DNA from: Rickettsiales bacterium
GTDB taxonomy: Bacteria; Pseudomonadota; Alphaproteobacteria; Rickettsiales; JABIRX01
NCBI GenBank assembly: GCA_018659605.1
Contig: JABJMA010000071.1
Location: 1-34,529, forward strand
DNA length: 34,529 bases
Reading direction: 5' to 3'
The notes below the pieces were generated by a model that saw only the letters and a list, made by a program, of their open reading frames with translations, had not been told where the DNA came from and searched no databases. A program made the translations under genes and the position numbers. Position 1 is the first letter of the stretch. Each line of letters begins with the position of its first letter. Below, one piece after another: positions 1-9,338 of the stretch.

Positions 1-1233
<1,233 letters not shown>

Positions 1234-1234
1234 T

Positions 1235-1283
1235 TTGTTTGGTGGTTATTATTCCTTTTGAGTTTAATAATCCATACAAACAA
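1235..1283 (+). other. hairpin just after 16S rRNA (processing stem or terminator)
   Basis: Outer arms TTGTTTG (1235-1241) and CAAACAA (1277-1283) are complementary. Inside them GGTTATTA (1244-1251) pairs with TAATAATCC (1265-1273) with one bulge. There is no U-run after the stem, so a classic intrinsic terminator is not supported; a 3' processing structure for the stand-alone 16S transcript is an alternative. From 1284 to 1517 only AT-rich sequence is seen, including a short TA then TG/TC simple-sequence run near 1413-1433. No tRNA and no 23S sequence are visible there. Confidence 0.45.
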
Positions 1284-1517
1284 CAAAATATAGAGCACTT
1301 TACTGTCCTTGTTTCTTACTAATATTCATATTTAATTTAGATGATCAATTTTTCCCGTAAAATAATTATTTTTAAACTTTTCTATACTTAGTTATGTGTA
1401 TAGAACTTATTATATATATATGTGTGTCTCTCTATAGAAATGATGAATGTATAATTAATAAAACTGCTTATACTCTTATTTAGAGAGCGAGATATTAAAG
1501 ATTTTAAATTATATCAT

Positions 1518-2318
1518 ATGAATAAGGTAAGAAAAATGCTGATATCATTTTTAGTGATTTATACAATCTTATGTATTGTCATATTTTTTATGCAGCGCAA
1601 ATTACTATATGTACCTTTTGGCAATGCTGTTACTCCTGAAGAAGTTGGGCTTGATCAATATAAACAGATATTTATCACTACGTCAGATAATCAGAAGTTA
1701 AGGGCCTGGTATCATGAGAGTAAAAAATCAGATGATGTTATTCTTTATTTTCATGGTAATGCAGCTAATTTAGAAAATCGAAACAATAAATATCATGAAT
1801 TTGCAGAAAACTCAAATTATTCAATTTTAGCAATAACCTATAGAGGCTATCCAGGTAGTACAGGCTCGCCATCAGAGCAGGGCTTTTATCTTGATGCAGA
1901 AGCAGCAATTAAGTTTCTTAATGATTCTGGATTTAAAAATCAGAATATAATTTTATATGGAGAGTCTATAGGCTCAGGAGTTGCCACAGAAATGGCAACT
2001 AGGATTAATGCAAAAGCACTTATATTAGAATCCCCTTTTACTTCAGCAGAGGATGTGGCTAAAAAGATTTATTGGTTTTTACCTGTGTCTTTAATGCTTA
2101 AGGATAAATTTGATAATAAAACAAAATTGCAAAAATTGGATTTACCTATTCTAATTATTCATGGGAAAAAAGATAAAATAGTACCAGTTAAATTAGGCAT
2201 TGAGTTAGCTAATAGTTACAAAGGAAGAAAGCAATTGATTATCACTGAACATGAAGGTCATATGGATTTTAGTGGTAAGTTTTTAATTGAGAAAATTAAT
2301 CAGTTTTTAGAAAATTAG
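1518..2318 (+). CDS. membrane-anchored alpha/beta hydrolase (Bem46/ABHD13-like)
   Basis: This 266-residue protein is a serine hydrolase of the alpha/beta fold. Residues 8-25 are a hydrophobic N-terminal segment, so it is probably anchored in the inner membrane with the catalytic domain outside the cytoplasm. HGN at 79-81 is the oxyanion-hole motif, GESIGSG at 148-154 is the nucleophile elbow with Ser150, Asp219 lies in KKDKIVP, and His248 lies in EHEGHMDF, giving a complete triad. The layout matches the Bem46/ABHD13/ABHD17 group, whose bacterial substrates are mostly unknown; esterase or thioesterase activity is likely. It stands alone between 16S rRNA and a convergent kinase gene. The start has no strong Shine-Dalgarno sequence. 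Confidence 0.88.
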   Translation: MNKVRKMLISFLVIYTILCIVIFFMQRKLLYVPFGNAVTPEEVGLDQYKQIFITTSDNQKLRAWYHESKKSDDVILYFHGNAANLENRNNKYHEFAENSNYSILAITYRGYPGSTGSPSEQGFYLDAEAAIKFLNDSGFKNQNIILYGESIGSGVATEMATRINAKALILESPFTSAEDVAKKIYWFLPVSLMLKDKFDNKTKLQKLDLPILIIHGKKDKIVPVKLGIELANSYKGRKQLIITEHEGHMDFSGKFLIEKINQFLEN

Positions 2319-2413
2319 CCTCGCGACATTTCATTTTTTCTGTTATCTTTTATCTAGAATAATCTTGTGATTTAAAAATTATATACAAAAATACCCACTA
2401 ATTTTAGACATAA

Positions 2414-3289
2414 TCACCCTATAATATTCTGTATAATCTTAACCCAAGAAATATAACTGTCTGAACTTTTATTTTCTGAATTTATTATTTCAAAGCTTGC
2501 TTTCCACAAAGCCCAGCCTCTAGCTCTATTCCATGTATCTTTATCTAGATCTAATTCTGACCTGAATATATCTTTTGATCCTTTATCAAACAAATTCCAA
2601 TATAGCACTATGTCACAAGCAGGATCACCAATTGCCATACCACTAAAATCAATAATGGCATTTACCTTATTGTCTTTTATCAAGATATTGCCAATAGCTA
2701 AATCTCCATGAATCCAAACAGGGTTTTTTTCCCATTCTGAATTTATGGCATTTTCCCATATTTTTAGTGCTTTTGGGTAATCTATAATATTTCTTAATTT
2801 ATCTAGATAATTTCTAGTATCATCGTCATAAAATTTAGGGCTACATCCTCTGTAAAAAGTAGACTTCCCTGCTTTTGGAGCCCCGCTAACATCAATTTTA
2901 TGTAACTCCTTTATAAACTTAGCCAAGTTTTTCGCTACTTCTTCTAAATTAACTTTATCCTTTGGAAGTAAATTTAATGATTCTCCGGGGATCCATTCAT
3001 AAATTGACCAATTATATGGATAATCTTTTGAGGGCTTTCCAATATGAATTGGTTTCGGAATTTTAAATGAAACATTAGGTGAAATCTTTGGTAGCCATTC
3101 TTGCTCTTTGCTAACTTTTTTAGCATATCTTTTTGATGATGGGACTCTAATAAGCATTTCATTACCTAAATGAAATGTCCTATTGTCATGACCTTGTTGC
3201 TTTACTGGCGTTATTGATAGATTAGAATATTTAGGGAACCCCGATTCGATTAAATTCTTTACAAGATTTTCATCAATTAATTTTTTCAT
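2414..3289 (-). CDS. aminoglycoside phosphotransferase (APH) family kinase
   Basis: This 291-residue protein has the APH/choline-kinase fold. HGDLAIGN at 194-201 is the catalytic loop (Asp196 as base, Asn201 for metal). IDFSG at 213-217 holds the second metal-binding aspartate (Asp214), and GDPACD at 221-226 is the conserved APH(3'')/APH-type follow-on motif. The family phosphorylates aminoglycosides, macrolides, homoserine, choline and other small hydroxylated compounds, and the sequence does not tell which applies. In a host-associated bacterium a metabolic kinase is at least as likely as drug resistance. It is transcribed on the minus strand, 52 bases downstream of waaA, and may be the last gene of that operon. 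Confidence 0.87.
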   Translation of the reverse strand: MKKLIDENLVKNLIESGFPKYSNLSITPVKQQGHDNRTFHLGNEMLIRVPSSKRYAKKVSKEQEWLPKISPNVSFKIPKPIHIGKPSKDYPYNWSIYEWIPGESLNLLPKDKVNLEEVAKNLAKFIKELHKIDVSGAPKAGKSTFYRGCSPKFYDDDTRNYLDKLRNIIDYPKALKIWENAINSEWEKNPVWIHGDLAIGNILIKDNKVNAIIDFSGMAIGDPACDIVLYWNLFDKGSKDIFRSELDLDKDTWNRARGWALWKASFEIINSENKSSDSYISWVKIIQNIIG

Positions 3290-3341
3290 AGATTTAGTTC
3301 TTGATTACCTAAAAAAATGTTAGTTATTATATTTTAACTTC

Positions 3342-4592
3342 TTAATTCAAAAATAATTTAATCTGTTCTAGGTAGAATTTTCTAATTTGAGCAAATTCTT
3401 TTTGGATGAGATTTTGGTTTTCAATCTGAAGTTCTCTTTGTTCTGGATTGTTTAATAGATGCTTTAATTTAGCGGTAAGGTCCTGATAATCATCAACAAT
3501 AATTATGGCATTTTTGGCCTCAAATTCTTTAATTAAATCACTAAAGTTTTGATTATATTTTCCGATAATAACCAAGCTTTGATGTTGGACCGCCTCTAAA
3601 ATGTTATGACCACCAACATTAACGAGTGAACCACCGATGAATGAAATAGGGCTTAATTTGAAAAATAATCCCATCTCACCGATAGTATCAGCAAGATAAA
3701 TATCTGTTGCTTCAGTTATTACTTCATTTTTTGATCTTTGGCTAAAATTTAACTTATGCTTTTTAAAAACTTGGATGATTTTATCCGCACGATTTGGATG
3801 TCTTGGTGCAATGATAGTTAGAAAATTTGGATGAGTGTTTCGAAGATCTTTATGACATTTAGCAATTAATTCTTCCTCATTATCATGAGTGCTTGCAGCA
3901 AAAAAAACAATCCTATCTTTAGTTAGATTTTGCAGCTCTGTATAGTGTTCGACTTTGTAGGGTAGAGCCTCATTACCAAGTTTTAAGCTATTTATATTTG
4001 AGAGTTGTTGTTCGTTGCTGATCGGTTTGTAGAAATCGTAAGTAAATTGATCCTGAGGAATGATTAAATCGATATATTTTGTAAAAGATTTGAAAAAGCT
4101 TTGTTGTAATTTTATTTTAAAATTATTCTTAGGCGTTATTCGAGCGCTTCCTAATATAACAGGTATATTTTTTCTCTTTGATTCGCATAGAAGATTTGGC
4201 CAGATTTCTGATTCAACAAAAAAGGCTAAATCAGGTTTGAAATGGTTAAGAAATTTTCTGACATATTTTTTTCTATCAATTGGTACAAATTGATGAATAG
4301 TATTTTTAGGCTTTCGGTTAGAGATGATTTCTGCTGATGTGACTGTTCCTGATGTGATTAAAATATTATATTCCTCAGCTAGATCTACAACAAGGTTAAT
4401 TATAGATATTGATTCTCCTACAGAAGCAGCATGAAACCAGAGTAATTTTCCGTCAGGTCGTTTTTGCTTCGATATGCCTTTTCGTTCATTGAATCTTTTT
4501 TTGTCTTCTTTGCCGATTTTAATTCTATGTCTAAGATATAGGTAAATTATAGGCCATAAAATTAACATTAATATGTTATAAATTTTGATCAC
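3342..4592 (-). CDS. waaA: 3-deoxy-D-manno-octulosonic acid (Kdo) transferase WaaA/KdtA
   Basis: WaaA moves Kdo from CMP-Kdo onto lipid IVA at the cytoplasmic face of the inner membrane, the first sugar of the LPS core. The protein is 416 residues, normal for the family. It has an N-terminal membrane segment (about 5-20), the HAASVGE motif at 54-60 with the catalytic Glu60, ESEIWPN at 127-133, the APRHP donor-domain motif at 262-266, and GGSLVNVGGHNILE at 320-333 for CMP-sugar binding. The start is GTG at 4592; the upstream acyltransferase gene ends only 6 bases before it, so the two form an operon. The gene implies that this organism makes a Kdo-containing lipopolysaccharide. Confidence 0.95.
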   Translation of the reverse strand: MIKIYNILMLILWPIIYLYLRHRIKIGKEDKKRFNERKGISKQKRPDGKLLWFHAASVGESISIINLVVDLAEEYNILITSGTVTSAEIISNRKPKNTIHQFVPIDRKKYVRKFLNHFKPDLAFFVESEIWPNLLCESKRKNIPVILGSARITPKNNFKIKLQQSFFKSFTKYIDLIIPQDQFTYDFYKPISNEQQLSNINSLKLGNEALPYKVEHYTELQNLTKDRIVFFAASTHDNEEELIAKCHKDLRNTHPNFLTIIAPRHPNRADKIIQVFKKHKLNFSQRSKNEVITEATDIYLADTIGEMGLFFKLSPISFIGGSLVNVGGHNILEAVQHQSLVIIGKYNQNFSDLIKEFEAKNAIIIVDDYQDLTAKLKHLLNNPEQRELQIENQNLIQKEFAQIRKFYLEQIKLFLN

Positions 4593-4598
4593 CTCTAA

Positions 4599-5288
4599 TT
4601 AACCTTGATCAATTTTATTATGATCATATTTAGCATCTAAGCGCCAGGTTATTTCATTCATTTCATCTTCTATTTTTTTTTGAATTTCGGTTTTATCATC
4701 TTTCTCACCTGGTTTATATGTGGATCCATATTCAAATGTAATGTCATTAAATATAGTGGGTAGCATAAATCTATCCCAGCTTTTGAATATTTTAGCCTTT
4801 TTGCATGAGAAAGTAATTGGTACAATATGCGATCCAGTCTTCTGAGCAATTGCAACAAATTCTGAGCTTATACGCATTCTTGGACCTCTAGGGCCATCTG
4901 GAACAATTGATAGGCAGTTATCTTTCTCTTTTAGAGCTTTAAGTGATTGTCTAATTACTTTTGTTGCACCTTGTGACGATGATCCCCTAATCACTTTTGA
5001 TCCTAGCATACTAATTACTCCAGCAACAATATTACCATCCTTATGACCTGATGTGACAGAATGAATTTGGGTTTTTAACCTCGTAATAAAAATTGTCAGT
5101 AGATATAATCTACCATGCCAAAATACGAAGATAATATTTTCGTTATTCTTAATTAATTTATCTAGATTGTTTTTATTATTTATATGTTTTGTACTAGTTA
5201 AGTACACAATCCAGATATAGAAATATAACAGGGTTATAACAATCTTTTGAATGATAAAATTATAGAGGATTTTACGTCTGAGTTTCAT
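4599..5288 (-). CDS. DUF374 lysophospholipid acyltransferase-like protein (LpxJ-like)
   Basis: This 229-residue protein has an N-terminal membrane helix (about 14-32), then FWHGRLYLL, SGHKDGNIVAG, IRGSSSQGATKVIR and IVPDGPRGPR, which are the signature blocks of the DUF374 branch of the PlsC-type acyltransferase superfamily. DUF374 members include LpxJ, the late lipid A acyltransferase known from epsilonproteobacteria and proposed for Rickettsia. Its position 6 bases upstream of waaA supports a role in adding a secondary acyl chain to lipid A; that role is inferred from context. It acts at the cytoplasmic face of the inner membrane. A general lysophospholipid acyltransferase is the main alternative. 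Confidence 0.85.
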   Translation of the reverse strand: MKLRRKILYNFIIQKIVITLLYFYIWIVYLTSTKHINNKNNLDKLIKNNENIIFVFWHGRLYLLTIFITRLKTQIHSVTSGHKDGNIVAGVISMLGSKVIRGSSSQGATKVIRQSLKALKEKDNCLSIVPDGPRGPRMRISSEFVAIAQKTGSHIVPITFSCKKAKIFKSWDRFMLPTIFNDITFEYGSTYKPGEKDDKTEIQKKIEDEMNEITWRLDAKYDHNKIDQG

Positions 5289-5376
5289 ATTCTCTTAATT
5301 CTTCAGGTCTATCGGAATCTAAAGTATTGCAATGCTAAAAGCAATAGATAAAGCTTAGGTGTTTTTTATAAAAGGC

Positions 5377-5404
5377 TTTACAAATATCATGTGATAAATA
5401 TGTT
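5377..5404 (+). promoter_or_regulatory. possible sigma-70 promoter for the 340-residue gene
   Basis: TTTACA (5377-5382) is followed after 16 bases by TATGTT (5399-5404), 29 bases before the ATG at 5434. Both boxes are near consensus. In an AT-rich spacer this can occur by chance, so it is only a candidate. Confidence 0.35.
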
Positions 5405-5433
5405 GCGCTGCTTAATTTTGTATTTAGTCATTT

Positions 5434-6456
5434 ATGCGAAGATTCTCTTCAATAGTAAAAAAACCTAGTCGTATAACTGATTCTATGTTTTCCAAACCTG
5501 GTGGGCCCTTGAATGGTTACGTAGCTCGAGCAGAAGATAGTAAAAATTATAAAACTCCTCATGATAAATATGGCAAAGGCTGGGTAGGGTTTTGTGCGGA
5601 CTCAAGATTATCCCGTGAGAAAGTAGAGCTAATAATTACAGAATTTACCGGTTTGTCTCATAGTGATAACCTTAGCTTTGCATTTCCAACTACTCATATA
5701 AGTAATGAAGTTTTGGAATCCTATTTAGGCGTTTTGGATATAGCAGATAAGCCAACATTAGCAGCATTTTTAGTACATAGTAATTGTGCAGGTGCTTATT
5801 ATACTTTGAGCAGGAACTCACCTTTAAGTTATGCGTTGGAGGAAGGATTATGGGCAGAAACTTTGCAATATAGTGCTACTAATACAGAGATAGAAATATT
5901 AAGAAATATTGTTAGTAATGGGATTAATAATAAAGAGTCTTTGACAGCGGTAGATTTACAAGTGTTTGAACATTATGCAGAGAAAGTTAAGTCTAAATTT
6001 GATAAGGGCGAGAAGGCGTTACGTCTAGAAATAGAGGCTTATGCAAATGGTTTAGAATTACCAGATGAAAGTAAAAAAGTATATTTAAGTCATTTACGTA
6101 GAAATGCTCAAAGATTAATACAGCATGAAATGTGCAATATAGCTCCAGAGAATTTATTATTTTTCTTTTATCAGCATGGTAATATAGTTCCTTATAATAC
6201 AGTTACTGCATTTGTGGGTAATAAGGAGTCTATGTTAGAGGAAATAGGCAGCAAGCAAATAGCTAAGGATATATCTGATAGTAAAGATACTGTTAAAATC
6301 TTTAATTTACCAAGAGCAGGTGAATTTCAAATAGAGGATAGGGGGCTTAAGGTGTTACAAGGGGTTAAATTATTGCAGCAGGAATCAATGTTAAATAATC
6401 ATTTGGTAGGGATGGTCAAGGGTGGTCCTGAAGGTAGGCAGGAAGCCTCTAGGTAA
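5434..6456 (+). CDS. unrecognised protein, 340 residues
   Basis: I do not recognise this protein. It is a full open frame with codon use like its neighbours, starting at ATG 5434 with a candidate promoter upstream, so it is very likely real. It has no signal peptide or membrane helix. The first 35 residues are basic and polar and the last 20 are low in structure (GGPEGRQEASR end). The middle looks mixed alpha/beta up to about residue 130 and mainly helical from about 130 to 260. Visible landmarks are GKGWVGFCADSR (47-58), HSNCAGAYY (114-122) and FFFYQHGN (243-250). It lies between the divergent lpxJ-waaA operon and purE, and nothing in the context gives a function. A lineage-specific protein or secreted effector is possible but unsupported. 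Confidence 0.75.
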   Translation: MRRFSSIVKKPSRITDSMFSKPGGPLNGYVARAEDSKNYKTPHDKYGKGWVGFCADSRLSREKVELIITEFTGLSHSDNLSFAFPTTHISNEVLESYLGVLDIADKPTLAAFLVHSNCAGAYYTLSRNSPLSYALEEGLWAETLQYSATNTEIEILRNIVSNGINNKESLTAVDLQVFEHYAEKVKSKFDKGEKALRLEIEAYANGLELPDESKKVYLSHLRRNAQRLIQHEMCNIAPENLLFFFYQHGNIVPYNTVTAFVGNKESMLEEIGSKQIAKDISDSKDTVKIFNLPRAGEFQIEDRGLKVLQGVKLLQQESMLNNHLVGMVKGGPEGRQEASR

Positions 6457-6527
6457 TTGCTAAACAATTATTCTTGTGTTTAGATGTTATCCTGTGATAA
6501 TATTTCACTTATTTTTAAATTTTGATT

Positions 6528-7019
6528 ATGTCTAATAGAGAAATCTTAGTTAGTATAGTGATGGGAAGTAGGTCAGATTGGCCGACTATGCAGAAAGCTG
6601 CTGATATTCTAGATGAGTTATCTATAGCCTTTGAAGCTAAGGTTATTTCAGCACATAGAACCCCAGATAGATTATATGAATTTGCTAAGAATGCTGAAGA
6701 TAGAGATATTAAGGTTATTATAGCTGGTGCTGGTGGTGCTGCACATTTGCCAGGTATGATTGCGGCAATGACTAATTTGCCAGTCCTAGGTGTGCCAGTA
6801 AAAAGTAAGGCATTAAGCGGTCAAGACAGTTTGCTGTCAATTGTTCAGATGCCTGCTGGTGTTCCAGTAGCAACATTTGCAATTGGTGAGCCTGGCGCCA
6901 AAAATTCAGCTATTTTTGCTGCATCAATTCTGGCTATAGATAATCTTAGAATCAGAGAAAATCTAGCAAAATATCGAAAGAATCAAACGGAATCAGTGCC
7001 TAATTTACCAGAAGATTAG
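6528..7019 (+). CDS. purE: 5-(carboxyamino)imidazole ribonucleotide mutase PurE (class I)
   Basis: PurE converts N5-CAIR to CAIR in de novo purine synthesis, working with PurK. The family blocks are all present: GSRSDWPTM (13-21), the SAHRTP loop (41-46) with the catalytic His43, [11 protein letters not shown] (67-77) and [14 protein letters not shown] (96-109). These are class I features, consistent with a separate PurK next door. I chose ATG 6528; a TTG two codons upstream (6522) would add only two residues and has no better ribosome site. purK begins 7 bases after the stop, so the genes are co-transcribed. The length of 163 residues is normal. Confidence 0.96.
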   Translation: MSNREILVSIVMGSRSDWPTMQKAADILDELSIAFEAKVISAHRTPDRLYEFAKNAEDRDIKVIIAGAGGAAHLPGMIAAMTNLPVLGVPVKSKALSGQDSLLSIVQMPAGVPVATFAIGEPGAKNSAIFAASILAIDNLRIRENLAKYRKNQTESVPNLPED

Positions 7020-7026
7020 AATCCCT

Positions 7027-8106
7027 ATGAGCAATTTAAAAGATAAAGCTAAAATTATAGGAATATTAGGTGGTGGTCAGTTAGCCCAGATGACAATAGA
7101 TGCTGCACATAAGCTTGGTTATAAGGTACATGTCTATAGTGATAAGGAGGGTTCCATAGCATTTGCAAATAGTGATTATAAAACTAAAGGCAGCTACTCT
7201 GATATTGAATTAATTAAAGAGTTTGCTGAGTCGGTTTCAGTTATTACTTATGAATTTGAAAATATACCAAGAGATATAGTGGTATTTTTAGAAAAGAATT
7301 ATAATTTAAGGCCAAATTCTAAAGCACTTGAGGTATGTCAGAAGCGTAGTTTAGAAAAGACTTTTATAAATATGATTGGTATTGAAACTGCTAAATTTAA
7401 AGCTATAGCGTCAATTGATGATGTTGAGGAGTTCTTATCAACTTATGGAAGTGCAATTTTAAAAACTAATAGCTTAGGTTATGATGGTAAAGGGCAATTT
7501 ATATTAAACTCAGTTCTAGATATTGCTCAAATTGAAGATATTGATTTCACATCCCAAGAGTTTATTATTGAAGAGAAACTTGCTTTTGAATCTGAAATAT
7601 CAGTTTTAATTGCGCGTAATAATGCTGGAAAGGCTGAAATTATGCCTATCACCCAAAATTTTCATGAAAATGCCATTTTGGATTACACGGTCTATCCTTC
7701 GGATTTGTCAGAAAGCCTTTTGGCTGATGCAGCCAATATGGCTGATAAAATTGCTATGGAGTTAGATTATGTAGGTATTCTAGCAGTTGAGATATTTGTT
7801 ATGCCTGATAATAGCTTGCTTGTTAATGAATTGGCCCCACGTCCACATAATACGGGTCATTGGTCTATGGATGCGTGTAATCATAGCCAGTTTGAGTTAT
7901 TTATACGTGCCATTACTGATCAAGATTTGCCAAAAGTAGTTGCAACTCATAAAGCTGATATGGTTAATTTGCTAGGAGATGAGATTTATAATATAGAAGA
8001 TTTAAAGCAAAGCTCAGATATTTTTGTACATGATTACGGAAAGGGCGAAGCAAAGCCAGGCCGCAAAATGGGACATTACACGATCTTGCGTTCCGTTATT
8101 GAATAA
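7027..8106 (+). CDS. purK: N5-carboxyaminoimidazole ribonucleotide synthase PurK
   Basis: PurK uses ATP and bicarbonate to carboxylate AIR to N5-CAIR, the substrate of PurE. At 359 residues it is a normal-length ATP-grasp enzyme. Visible motifs are the N-terminal GILGGGQLAQM (12-22), YEFENIP (75-81), RPNSKALEVCQKRSLEK (about 97-113), the glycine-rich ATP-lid LGYDGKGQF, and the C-terminal NELAPRPHNTGHWSMDAC metal/ATP-binding block. It is the second gene of the purE-purK operon. The pair implies de novo purine synthesis, present in Anaplasmataceae but lost in Rickettsia. Confidence 0.96.
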   Translation: MSNLKDKAKIIGILGGGQLAQMTIDAAHKLGYKVHVYSDKEGSIAFANSDYKTKGSYSDIELIKEFAESVSVITYEFENIPRDIVVFLEKNYNLRPNSKALEVCQKRSLEKTFINMIGIETAKFKAIASIDDVEEFLSTYGSAILKTNSLGYDGKGQFILNSVLDIAQIEDIDFTSQEFIIEEKLAFESEISVLIARNNAGKAEIMPITQNFHENAILDYTVYPSDLSESLLADAANMADKIAMELDYVGILAVEIFVMPDNSLLVNELAPRPHNTGHWSMDACNHSQFELFIRAITDQDLPKVVATHKADMVNLLGDEIYNIEDLKQSSDIFVHDYGKGEAKPGRKMGHYTILRSVIE

Positions 8107-8156
8107 ATTATTAAAAGGGATACAAGCTATAATCCTGGTTATAAAGGCGAAGGGAG

Positions 8157-8748
8157 TTGGTAGACTTCGGAAAAATAAAAAGTGCAAGACATTCTAGGTC
8201 ACAGGGATCAGCAAGTTATTTAGGGGAGGGATATTTTGTTACAGCTAGGCATGTTGTTAATGGTTGTGATCTCGATGCTATATATCACTACCCAAATAGC
8301 GATATATCAATTTTTAGGAAGGAGGTTGAATTAGATGAGAGCTTAGCTGTTAGAGTAAAGAATGAACATATGTTTGATAATGATTATATAGTGGGATTTC
8401 CTTCAGGTGAGGCTGCGTCTGCCAAGGCAGAAAATCAGAGGTGATTATAAAGTAGATACAAAGGTTTTGGTTTGGGCTTTTTATGATTTAAATATAAGAA
8501 TCACGAGGCTAAGTGGTATGAGTGGAGGAGCTATTCTGGATTGACAAGGAAACCTAATCGGAGTGTTATCTGGTGAGGTTATTAGAAGGGGAAGGGTTAT
8601 AACAACAACATTAGAAATTGTTAAGTCAGCTATGGCTACTAATAATATTGAATATGTAAGAATGTCAGGTAGTGAAGAGGTAGAAATAAATCAAAAAGAG
8701 GCTTTTGTCTATATTAAGAAAAAAAGGATTGTAAAAATAGATTGTTAA
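8157..8748 (+). pseudogene. decayed trypsin-like serine protease gene
   Basis: Translation in two frames gives one small trypsin-like (S1 family) domain. The first part, from TTG 8157, has the catalytic histidine in YFVTARHVV and a likely catalytic aspartate in NSDISIF. It stops at 8442-8444. The +1 frame continues with DYKVDTKVLVWAF and the catalytic-serine block GMSGGAILD, meets an in-frame TGA at 8542-8544, then resumes as QGNLIGVLSGEV to a natural stop at 8748. One frameshift near 8435-8445 plus one nonsense codon break the gene, yet all three triad residues remain readable, so decay is recent. A GAAGGGAG ribosome site lies directly before the TTG. It follows purK by 50 bases. A sequencing error could explain one lesion but hardly both. 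Confidence 0.8.
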
Positions 8749-8765
8749 CAACTAGCTAAAGACTC

Positions 8766-9059
8766 TTATTTAGTAGTTAATTTTTTCTGAATTTTTAAGA
8801 TAGTTTTTTTGAGCTTTATTGATGTGCTGCTTAATTTTGAATTTTTTGTCTTAAGCAAATAATCGTCTAAACCGCCATTAATTTCAACAGTTCTAATAGC
8901 GCTAGGAGATACCTTAAGTTGGATTTTTCCTATATATTTAGATATAAAACTTACATTTTGGATATTTGGTAGAAAGGTTCTACGAGTTTTCCTTTTCGAA
9001 TGAGATACATTATTCCCAAACTGTAATTTTTTTTCTGTGATTTGACAACTATTAGACAT
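8766..9059 (-). CDS. rpmB: 50S ribosomal protein L28
   Basis: This 97-residue basic protein matches L28: the N-terminal CQITEKKLQFGNNVSHSKRK corresponds to the family's CQ-TGK-..GNN-SHA pattern, followed by RRTFLPNIQ (the RRFLPNL block) and the LKVSPSAIRTVEINGGLDDYL C-terminal core, seen in parts. L28 sits at the subunit interface near the E site of the 50S ribosome. The length matches the roughly 97-residue alphaproteobacterial form rather than the shorter 78-residue E. coli form. It is a single gene on the minus strand with no co-directional neighbour close by; rpmE, often adjacent in Rickettsia, is not here. Confidence 0.93.
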   Translation of the reverse strand: MSNSCQITEKKLQFGNNVSHSKRKTRRTFLPNIQNVSFISKYIGKIQLKVSPSAIRTVEINGGLDDYLLKTKNSKLSSTSIKLKKTILKIQKKLTTK

Positions 9060-9196
9060 AAACTTAAATAAAAAAGGAGTGAGAAAGATAGGATATATTT
9101 GGCTATTGTCAATATAAAATCTATTATCATTTGTGAGTATTAGAATTTAAGGTAATTCCCTCTGTTGGATATAATTACATATTAGGTAATTACAAG

Positions 9197-9225
9197 TTGA
9201 AACTTATAATATATTGGTATATAAT
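9197..9225 (+). promoter_or_regulatory. strong sigma-70 promoter of the small RNA
   Basis: TTGAAA (9197-9202), a spacer of exactly 17 bases, and a perfect TATAAT (9220-9225) form the best-matching promoter seen in the window. The predicted start is about 9232. It reads away from rpmB toward a strong terminator only about 60 bases further on. Confidence 0.75.
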
Positions 9226-9231
9226 TACTAC

Positions 9232-9298
9232 AGTCTAAATCTGGAGAGATGATGATGTGCGATGCCCTTTATATTTTTTATATAAGGGGCATTTTTTT
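9232..9298 (+). ncRNA. candidate stand-alone small RNA, about 67 nt
   Basis: A near-consensus promoter (9197-9225) and an intrinsic terminator (9262-9298) enclose a unit of about 67 nucleotides with no protein gene on the plus strand downstream; the next gene, the CDGSH protein, is on the opposite strand. The 5' part (9232-9261) is single-stranded in simple folding and contains CTGGAGAG followed by three ATG triplets, so it could bind ribosomes or act as an antisense seed. The 3' half is the terminator stem itself, the usual layout of a trans-acting small RNA. I do not recognise it as 4.5S, 6S, tmRNA or RNase P RNA. The 3' end would point toward the convergent CDGSH transcript. Confidence 0.6.
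9262..9298 (+). terminator. intrinsic terminator of the small RNA
   Basis: ATGCCCTTTATAT (9262-9274) pairs with ATATAAGGGGCAT (9280-9292) over 13 base pairs, with one G-U wobble, closing a 5-base U loop. Seven T residues follow at 9292-9298. This is a textbook plus-strand Rho-independent terminator. Confidence 0.88.
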
Positions 9299-9338
9299 GT
9301 GGGGAGAGAGACTTTGTATAGATCTTGATAGGAAGATC

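Noticed and set aside
1234..1517. Search for tRNA-Ile, tRNA-Ala or 23S after 16S
   Set aside because: No cloverleaf or 23S sequence is visible; the spacer is AT-rich and ends at a protein gene.
8542..8544. TGA read as tryptophan in the trypsin-like gene
   Set aside because: Other genes such as hisF end in TGA and use TGG for tryptophan; the same gene also carries a frameshift, so decay explains it better.
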